Origin: Harmonia axyridis
Taxonomy: Eukaryota > Arthropoda > Insecta > Coleoptera > Coccinellidae
Assembly (NCBI RefSeq): GCF_914767665.1
Contig: NC_059503.1
Coordinates: forward strand, 56,748,352-56,812,351
Direction of reading: 5' to 3'
DNA: 64,000 bases
Shown here: positions 56,801 through 64,000 of the stretch, piece by piece
Layout of the letters: the number at the start of each line of letters is the position of its first letter
How positions within the stretch are numbered: the first letter of the stretch is position 1
Notes under the pieces: generated by a model
Databases searched by the model: none
What the model was told of the DNA's origin: nothing
Seen by the model: the letters and a program-made list of their open reading frames with translations, nothing else
Translations under genes and position numbers: made by a program

Positions 56801-59800
56801 TGCTGATATGATAATGAAACATGAATGTTGAATGGAATTTTTTTTATTTAATTTCTTCTACCAGTCTCTAATTTACATTGTTACCAGTCAATATTAGAAA
56901 TTTGGACCTGCTTATTCTTTTGCAGATATAAAATTGAACTCAACAGAGTACCAGCTGGTAACTGGGTTCTCATAGAAGGAATAGATCAATCTATTGTTAA
57001 AACTTCCACAATTACCGATCTTACTATAAATGATGAACTCTACATCTTCAGACCATTGAAATTCAATACACAGAGCATCATTAAAATAGCAGGTAGGTTC
57101 CTATTTAGTATTCTCTACGATGTCTTCATTTCTTTATTTCTCAGTTGAACCAGTTAATCCCTCTGAATTACCAAAGATGTTGGATGGATTAAGAAAAGTA
57201 AATAAGTCTTATCCATTATTGACTACAAAAGTTGAGGAATCTGGAGAACATGTGGTCTTGGGTACTGGAGAGTTATACTTGGACTGCGTCATGCATGACT
57301 TGAGGAAAATGTATTCAGAAATTGATATCAAAGGTAAGATTATTCAAACAAATCAAATATTCTGTTTACTAACGTAATAAGTACAAATTCAACTTGGATG
57401 TCCACATTGATCTTATTGCTTCATCTTGTAATGCGGACATTTGTCTTAACAAAAAACATCTATAAATCTCAACACTTTTTTCTCTTTACATATTTTTTTA
57501 TGCCTGTTGCAGTTCGATATTATTTGAATAATAAGTGGGCTTTTAATCATTCATATATTTCTATAAGTTACAGTCAAAGTTGTTTTTAGTCAAACAGTTT
57601 TGTATATAAGTAAGAGCAAAGTGAAGAGTTGTTATTAGCTAACAAAAACATAGTCAACAAATTTCCAACCAATTGGCTATAATCCATTTTGAAGTATAAC
57701 AATAATAGGAGATATAGTACATAAATGGATCTTTATTTTATATTTTATTCAACGATTCTGAACATAATAAACATAGTTTATTATCAGGAATTATAGCGTA
57801 CAGTAACATTTGGTCCTTCGAGCCGGATCTGAAAAAATAAATAATCACTTGTCTTTTTCAGTCGCCGATCCTGTTGTTGCTTTCTGTGAAACTGTGGTAG
57901 AAACTTCGAGTTTGAAATGTTTCGCAGAGACACCAAACAAAAAGAACAAGCTGACCATGATTGCCGAACCACTGGAAAAAGGATTAGCTGAAGATATCGA
58001 AAATGAGAACGTACAAATAGGATGGAATAAAAAGAAATTGGGAGAATTTTTCCAGACCAAATACGACTGGGATTTGCTAGCAGCTAGGAGTATATGGGCC
58101 TTTGGTCCTGATGCAACTGGCCCAAACATTTTAGTCGATGACACATTGCCTTCTGAAGTCGATAAGGCACTTCTCAGTTCGGTGAAAGATTCCATAGTCC
58201 AAGGTTTTCAGTGGGGAACCAGAGAAGGTCCCTTATGCGAGGAGCCAATCAGAAACACGAAGTTCAAAATTCTGGACGCTGTAATAGCACAAGAACCTCT
58301 TCACAGAGGTGGTGGTCAAATCATCCCGACAGCCAGAAGAGTTGTTTACTCTGCTTTCCTTATGGCTACGCCTAGGTTGATGGAACCTTACTTGTTTGTG
58401 GAAGTTCAAGCACCTGCTGATTGTGTATCTGCCGTTTATACAGTGTTGGCAAAAAGAAGAGGGCATGTGACACAAGATGCTCCAGTTCCCGGTTCGCCCC
58501 TGTATACCATCAAGGCTTTCATACCGGCTATTGATAGTTTTGGTTTTGAAACCGATTTGAGAACGCATACACAAGGTCAGGCTTTCTGTTTGTCTGTGTT
58601 CCATCATTGGCAGGTGAGTGACATTTGCAAAATATTTTTGAGGAATCATATCGCACCCGTCTTCGAAAAAGGGGACAACTCAAAAAATTCCAGTTTTAAG
58701 TTAGGACCATCATTGACTAGCAGGAGTGGCCTATTTTTTCCTTTGAAGACGAAAACTTGTAAAGGGTGTTTTTTTTAGAGCTATAGAACTTTGAATTGCA
58801 ATAAAACAACGATGGATTATTCGATTGACATGAATTTTATTTATCCGCAAGATAATCTTGTGGCATTACATTTTAAATATGATTTCTGGCATATGACCGC
58901 CACGGCTGGCTCGGATGTAGTCCAAACTGGACGTCCAATTTTCGATGACTTTTTCCAACATTTGTGGCCGTATATCGGCAATAACAGGGCGAATGTTTTC
59001 TTCCAAATGGTCAAGTTTTTGTGGCTTATCCGCATAGACCAATGACTTTACATAGCCCCCCAGAAAGTAGTCTGGCGGTGTTAAATCACAAGATCTTGGA
59101 GGCCAATTCACAGGCCCAAAGCGTGAAATTAGGCGGTCACCAAACGTGTCTTTCAATAAATCGATTGTGCCACGAGCTGTGTGACATGTTGCGCCGTCTT
59201 GTTGGAACCACAGCTCCTGGACATCATGGTTGTTCAATTCAGGAATGAAAAAGTTAGTAATCATGGCTCTATACCGATCACCATTGACTGTAACGTTCTG
59301 GCCATCATCGTTTTTGAAGAAGTACGGACCAATGATTCCACCAGCCCATAAAGCGCACCAAACAGTCAGTTTTTTTGGATGTAACGGTGTTTCGACATAC
59401 ACTTGAGGATTAGCTTCATTCCAAATGCGGCAGTTTCGTTTGTTGACGTAGCCATTCAATCAGAAGTGCACTTCATCGCTAATGGACGTAGTGCGCGATA
59501 CGCATTCCGCACAGAACCATTATTTTCGAAATAAAATTGCACTATTTGCAAGCGTTGTTCAGGCGTGAGTCTATTCATGATGAATTGCCAAACCAAACCA
59601 AACTGAAAATAAATCACTTGACAGCTGTTAAATCGGTCGCCATCTTGAACAGTAATTGCTAACTTAAAGTTATATACCTCGAAAAAAAAACACTATATAT
59701 TTCAATCCTACTCCACTTGGCAGCTCAAGTGTGTTCAATGAGCTGGAGGTCAAAGAGAGTAAGCTAGTAACTTAAAACATGATTTCTCAGCAATTGCAAA

Positions 59801-62800
59801 TTTAGAGTTGTTCTCTTTTTCGAGGACGGGTGCGATATTTATCAATATGTTCTTGAAAATGAAACAATTGGATTTGAGAAAAAGGCCTTTAATATTTAGA
59901 TCTACTTCACGGATCACGATCCAATAGGTTTAATATTGAAAAATTTCATTAAAATATTGTGGAACGCGATAATTATCAACAAAAAATGTATTAAATTACC
60001 CAAATTTGAAAAATCAACTCTAGTTGTGGAAGGATTTTTCAGCTAGTAATGATATAGTTTCAAGTTACACAAAATTATACATCAAATAGAAAAATATACA
60101 AAAGTTATTTAATTAACGAACGAGATCGCATAAAATACTCTAATACATAACAAGATTTTTAAGAAGCATCACGTATGACTGTAATAAGTTGAAGTAATTC
60201 TAGAAGTGCGTAATTGTCTTATAATTGTGTCACAGATCGTGACACAATTACGAAATGTCAAAAATTGGCTACGCGGGCTGTTATTCTTTTCTATGGCAAC
60301 CACTAAAGGTTTTATCACATTGGTTACTTGCCGTGCGATTTACTTGACAGATGCTACCGTACTGGTTGTTGATCGTGCTTTCTGTTTATGGTAAAGTAAA
60401 TCGTAGTTTTAAGTTGTACCTAGTGCTTAAATAAATAGTTAATTAGTTGGCGAGTTGTACAAATTTCATCATTTTCTGTTGGGGAGTACAAAAAAGCTAT
60501 TGAGTAAAAAACATAACATAGAGGTTGTAATGAAGTACAAAAAATAGAGAAATTGTTTGAATAAATTATTAAAAATATCTGAACTATTAAATACAAAAAT
60601 TCGATGAAACTAAAATTGTTTATAAGGAAACTTGGAACCTGATGAAAGAAGTTGCAAATGAACAGCGAACTATTCTTCTAAAAAAAAAAGCATTAATGTT
60701 CCATTTCCATATCACTCACTATGAAGAAGGATTTTAATAATGCAAAAAGGTTCAAAACAAAACAATTCTTATTGACGAACAAAAGCTATTTCGATTACTT
60801 GTTTTAGAAACTGTATTTGTCCTTTTTTCACAAGGTGTTTCCTTAGTTAGACTGATTTCTTTTATGGAATTACATAATGTACATTAGGTTCATGTTTATA
60901 CAGGGTGTCCCGTAAAGACCACGTCAAACCGAGGGAGAATGTAGATCAAAGGATAACCCACCTGCTATGACAGAATTCCCATTATAAAAGTCTCACCGTT
61001 TTCGAGATATTTTTTTTTTTGAAAATAATGAATTTTTGCCCCTTTCAATAGTTTTGTCCTTACGGTTGGTACAATTTTACATCTTTTTGGTCAATTTTTT
61101 CAGTAAAATATTGCTGAAGAATGATTTTAACGTTTACATTAAAAACATCCTCTGAACATTTTAAAGGGGGGCTATGAGAAATATTTTTATTGGAAATTTT
61201 GGTAGAGGATTATTTTGTTCATGAAGTTTAGCCCATCGTAGTGGAAAAAAAATGTAACGAGCTACTTCTGCACATTACACCAATAAATTGTCTATTTTAT
61301 AGTGATTTCAAAGAGGTATCACACAAGTCATCTGTTATTCAAAGAAAAAAGATATGGTTGTTTTTATCCAAATGGGTACGTTTCTGACAAAATCAAGTTT
61401 GTCAATTCTGTTAAGAAATCTTCGATATTGCATTACTTAGTGAACAATGGCAATTGTTTACGTGCGAAAATATTACTCGCATAATGAATAAACTATTATT
61501 ATATTATTATAATTATTCACCTCAACGAAATTCAATTTTGCCGGCAAATTTGGCGAAAACATCATGCAGATCCAAATTTTTTTAATAAGATCATTTGGAG
61601 CGATGAGGGATCCTGTACCAAGAATGGGTACATGAATCTCCACAATTTGCATGGCTGGAATATTATAAATCCACACGAGGTGAGAGAAGATAGATCACAA
61701 TATCCATTGAAGATCAATTTATGGACTGGAATATTTAATGGTGCAATTTTGGGCCCGATCGAACTGCCGCTATCACTGAACGCAAACAATTATTTGGAAT
61801 TTTTAACCAACCAGCTGCCCATTTTATTGGAAGATGTGCCACTGGCGCTGCGACGTAGTCTGTGGTGTCAGCATGATGGATGCCCAAGACATTACGGACT
61901 CGAAGTTACCGCACATTTGAATAGAACTTATCCCCACAGGTGGATTGGAAGAGAAGGTGAAATTTTGTGGCCTCCTTGTTCACCTGACCTAAATCCTATG
62001 GACTTTTATCATTGGGGCTGCCTAAAAGACAAAGTATACGCAACACCCATGCGTGATGAAGCCGAATTGAGAGAACGAATCCGCAATTCGGCTTCATCAC
62101 GTATGGGTGTTGAGTATACTTTGTCTTTTAGGCAGCCCCAATATTAAAAGTCCAGAGGATTTAGGTCTTCATGTACCCATCCTTTAAACAGAGAGACTCT
62201 TCGCTCAAAATGAACTTATTGAAAAATTCTGGATCTGCATGATGTTTTCGCAAAATTTGCCGGCAAAATTAAATTTCATTGGGGTGAATAATTATGCGAG
62301 TAATATTTTCGCACGTAAACAATTGCCATTGTTCACTATGTAATGCAATATCGAAGATTTCTTAACAGAATTGACAAACTTGATTTTGTCAGAAACTTAC
62401 CCATTTGGATAAAAACAGCCATATCTTTTTTCTCGGAATAACAAATGACTTGTGTGATACCTCTTTGAAATCACTATAAAATAGACAATTTATTGGTGTA
62501 ATGTCCAGCAGTAGCTCGGTACATTTTTTTTCCACTACGATGGGCTAAACTTCATGAACAAAATAATCCATTACCAAAATTTCCAATAAAAATATTTCTC
62601 ATAGCCCCCCCTTTAAAATGTTCGGAGGATGTTTTTAATGTAAACGTTAAAATCATTCTCCAGCAATATTTCACTGGAAAAATTAACCAAAAAGATGTAA
62701 AATTGTACCAACCGTGAGGACAAAACTATTGAAAGAGCCAAAAATTCATTATTTTCAAAAAAAAAATATCTCGAAAACGGTAAGACTTTTATGATGGGAA

Positions 62801-63182
62801 TTTTGTCATAGCAGGTGGGTTATCCTTTGATCTACATTCTCCCTCGGTTTGACGTGGTCTCTACGGGACACCCTGTATAATGCCATTTTTAATTTTTTTT
62901 TCTGATTTGGAATGAATTGTAAAGGAGTGTAAAATGTTCAGAATAAAGTTTGATTTGATTATAATTTTTTTTCAGATTGTGCCTGGAGATCCTCTGGACA
63001 AATCTATTGTTATAAGACCTTTAGAACCTCAACCTGCAACTCATTTAGCGAGGGAATTTATGATTAAGACGAGGAGAAGGAAAGGATTGAGTCAGGATGT
63101 TTCCATCAATAAATTCTTCGACGACCCTATGTTGTTGGAACTTGCAAGACAAGATGTGATATTGAATTATCCACTTTTGTAA
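50897..63182 (+). CDS. EFTUD2: 116 kDa U5 snRNP component (Snu114-type GTPase), complete
   Basis: EF-G-like GTPase of the U5 snRNP that drives spliceosome activation and disassembly in the nucleus. Coding exons: 50897-51013, 51069-51558, 51640-51889, 51949-52140, 52207-52433, 54325-54464, 54519-54700, 56926-57092, 57145-57333, 57862-58613 and 62976-63182. All introns are GT-AG, and the phases join without a stop to give 2913 nt or 970 residues, close to the ~972 of vertebrate EFTUD2. The N-terminus MDADLYDEFGNYIGPELD is the family signature and is followed by an acidic stretch. The G domain shows GHLHHGKT (132-139), DTPGH (200-204) and NKID (254-257). EF-G domains II-V follow, with GGGQIIPTARR in exon 10 and DDPMLLEL near the C-terminus. 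The first ATG, at 50897, fits the family start. Six introns are 52-81 nt, intron 9 is 528 nt, and introns 5, 7 and 10 are inflated by transposons. No coding damage was found. Confidence 0.96.
52500..53410 (-). mobile_element. Dead mariner (DD34D) element
   Basis: Minus-strand frames give VTGDEKWITYDNVKQKRS near 53290-53350, and HQENVRPH then MHPPYGPDLAPSDY in the left half. The second catalytic Asp of the usual HQDNARPH motif is Glu here, and several frames are closed by stops. The reading is cut by a ~250-nt AT-rich repeat (about 52960-53205), so that element inserted after the mariner. The same mariner type, also dead, is at 12380-13110. Confidence 0.8.
52960..53205. repeat. Short interspersed repeat, copy 1 (inside mariner of intron 5)
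   Basis: Shares long stretches with 55865-56180: the TTGAGCCTAAAAATGGCGAA start, the ATTRGGCCTGA middle, and the GCCATATTTAGG end. CCTAAAAATGGCG and CGCCATATTTAGG form short imperfect terminal inverted repeats, as in a MITE. It is non-coding. Confidence 0.6.
53425..54170 (+). repeat. Dispersed repeat, long copy
   Basis: The first ~155 nt match 26085-26214. The remainder (from the TAGTATATTCTAAAACAAGT block on) matches 34290-34880 in inverted orientation. A 69-codon frame (53628-53834) survives in both copies with scattered replacements, but nothing shows selection on it. Non-coding repeat, transposon class unknown. Confidence 0.65.
54739..56292 (-). mobile_element. Mariner (DD34D) element in EFTUD2 intron 7, inactivated
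   Basis: Flanking inverted repeats match: TAGGTGTGAAACTTTGCTTC on the left and the complement of GCAAAGTTGTACACCTTA on the right. The minus strand encodes, in order, a helix-turn-helix part (RACRQWFQRFKNSGFDVED), ESFGVTQQAISKRL, ELKPRDVERS, and the catalytic ILQHDNARPHVAKVVKTYLE with 34 residues between the last two catalytic Asp when read across one frameshift. Stops and frameshifts break the frame several times. A short repeat is inserted near its 5' end. Confidence 0.85.
55865..56180. repeat. Short interspersed repeat, copy 2 (inside mariner of intron 7)
   Basis: Related to the repeat at 52960-53205, in the same orientation, with a ~60-nt longer middle. It sits between the mariner's 5' terminal repeat and its coding part. 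Non-coding, MITE-like. Confidence 0.6.
57334..57861 (+). other. EFTUD2 intron 9, no recognised element
   Basis: GTAAGA donor and TTTTTCAG acceptor, 528 nt of AT-rich sequence. I see no transposon or reading frame in it. Confidence 0.85.
58764..59693 (-). mobile_element. DD41D Tc1/mariner-like element, internal-deletion derivative (copy 2)
   Basis: The ends are inverted repeats of the GGGTGTTTTTTTTAGAGCTA type. The minus strand carries an N-terminal piece (MNRLTPEQRLQIVQFYFENN, about 59500-59580) joined by a deletion to the catalytic part, with WCALWAGGIIGPYFF, WFQQDGATCHTARGTID and CDLTPPDYFLGGYVKS. I count 41 residues between the Asp of QQDG and the Asp of TPPDYF, hence DD41D. A stop sits close to the deletion joint and the helix-turn-helix region is missing. 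It lies in EFTUD2 intron 10, antisense, starting ~150 nt after the donor. A sister copy with the same deletion is at 5242-6167. Confidence 0.85.
59694..60139. other. Intron 10 spacer, nothing recognised
   Basis: AT-rich sequence between the DD41D derivative and the dispersed repeat. No reading frame or repeat recognised. The same holds for 60481-60900. Confidence 0.6.
60140..60480 (+). repeat. Dispersed ~350-bp repeat, copy 3
   Basis: Shares TCTAGAAGTGCGTAATTGTC, the GTGACACAATTACG block, ACTAAAGGTTTTATC, TTGGTTGTTGATCGTGC and the AGTTGTACAAATTTC end with 2555-2925. It matches 8738-9075 in inverted orientation. No coding content. Confidence 0.7.
60901..62875 (+). mobile_element. Inverted dimer (foldback) of a DD41D-like transposon in EFTUD2 intron 10
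   Basis: Flanked by TA on both sides. The left arm (60901-62069) starts CAGGGTGTCCCGTAAAGACC and reads into a transposase frame. The right arm (62084-62875) is the inverted copy ending in the complementary CGGGACACCCTG, with only 14 nt between the arms. The + strand frame from ~61536 to 62070 holds IIWSDEG (first catalytic Asp), SLWCQHDGCPRHYG (second) and CSPDLNPMDFYHWG (third), with 41 residues between the last two. The right arm lacks the stretch matching about 61638-61985. The C-terminal reading after 62070 is antisense arm sequence, so the protein cannot be complete. Confidence 0.88.
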
Positions 63183-64000
63183 ATTTAATATTAAAAAAAT
63201 TCAACTTCAAGTATTTAGATATTAAGTTATCACTTTCATTTTAAGCATTACTCTATACATCGATCCCTCCAAGTGGATGTCTCAAAAGCGAACACCATTT
63301 ATAATGAATAGAGAAGAGCTTGGATTCGTGAAAAAATAGAAAAGTATTAACTGTTTGATACCAAAACTGAGAAAAAATAACCTATCAAGAGTCAAGATGT
63401 AGATCACTGACAATTAGTGGCTAGATGAATTTGAAGCAACCGCAGATTAATAGGCCATACTACAAGAAAAATGGCAGTAAGTTGAATTTCCTATACCTTA
63501 CCAAATTGCTATTATTTTATTAGTGTATTATGTGGACATAATATTCATACATCAATCGAGTAGAATTCTGAACACCAACACTTAATTATTAAAATCGCAA
63601 TATCTAACAATTTCTAACTAGAAACTGGTGTAAGAGAAACTCAAAGTAGATGGGACCTGCATAACTCTAACTGGGTCAGAGCAAGTGGGAACTACTCAAA
63701 ACGAAGTAGAAACTGATGAAATAATCGGTATGCTATCCCCTGCTATCCATATTTATAACGGAGCGTGCTGCGTTCAGTAGAACAGTTGGGTTTATATGCC
63801 AAGCGGTGCCGATCTGCCAAGAATTGTGCTAGCAAAGAGTATATTATACGTATAAATCAGTTTAAAAACTGAAGAACGTTATAACTTTCTTCGACGTCTT
63901 CTGATTTCTATCCTTAATTTTTCTCTGTCTTTCTAAAGATTATCTTCTACGCCTTTCGACTGCATATCGCTGGTTATTCCTTCTGTCCAACTCAGCCTGG
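63183..64000. other. 3' flank of EFTUD2, no gene recognised
   Basis: No canonical AATAAA was noticed in the first ~200 nt after the stop. The last ~300 nt are somewhat less AT-rich but carry no recognisable frame. They could belong to the next gene or its regulatory region. Confidence 0.5.

Larger units (their letters stand above)
54701..56925 (+). other. EFTUD2 intron 7
   Basis: GTAAAT donor and CTTTTGCAG acceptor, 2225 nt, mostly the mariner at 54739-56292. I see nothing in 56293-56925. Confidence 0.85.

Noticed and set aside
1..64000. tRNA, rRNA genes and CRISPR arrays
   Set aside because: No A/B-box plus cloverleaf pattern, no rRNA-like stretch and no regular short direct repeats with unique spacers were seen by eye. 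A covariance-model scan was not possible here.

Overview
The window is eukaryotic nuclear DNA. The AT-rich background, spliced genes with short GT-AG introns, and very high density of Tc1/mariner, hAT, pogo-like and LINE insertions indicate an insect. A beetle-like insect is my guess from the TE families and gene style. No species can be named from the sequence alone.

Two host genes can be supported, both on the + strand. (1) A Posterior sex combs (Psc/PCGF) gene. Two small exons (17554-17728 and 19610-19696) and the start of a long terminal exon (22355-25000) encode a RAWUL domain, followed by a ~865-residue low-complexity, S/P/K-rich tail typical of insect Psc/Su(z)2. The RING-finger exons were not found in the 17.5 kb upstream and presumably lie outside the window. 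(2) A complete EFTUD2 (Snu114, U5 snRNP GTPase) gene, 50897-63182. It has 11 coding exons whose phases all join cleanly to give 970 residues. Its small introns are 52-81 nt, while introns 5, 7 and 10 are swollen to 1.9, 2.2 and 4.4 kb by transposons.

Everything else is mobile DNA, repeats, or unrecognised non-coding sequence. 1-17.5 kb: LINE reverse-transcriptase relics, a DD41D Tc1/mariner deletion derivative, several foldback/MITE elements, a pogo-like element, a dead mariner and a 2.6-kb palindromic element. 25-31 kb: a tandem duplication with twin MITEs behind Psc, then a LINE relic. 32-40 kb: two 1673-bp hAT insertions of equal length and apparently identical sequence, each with its own 8-bp target duplication, bracketing LINE debris and a foldback element. 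41-49 kb: a four-level nest. A foldback DNA element is split by a nearly intact LINE, whose ORF2 is split by a 3014-bp hAT, which itself contains a 521-bp near-perfect palindromic MITE. 49-64 kb: EFTUD2 with its transposon-filled introns.

Psc (chromatin silencing) and EFTUD2 (splicing) are not functionally linked here. The most informative part of the window is the transposon biology: datable nesting, deletion derivatives sharing one internal deletion, an inverted dimer of a transposon inside EFTUD2 intron 10, and a hAT derivative that retains a short spliced N-terminal reading frame. No RNA genes or CRISPR arrays were seen.
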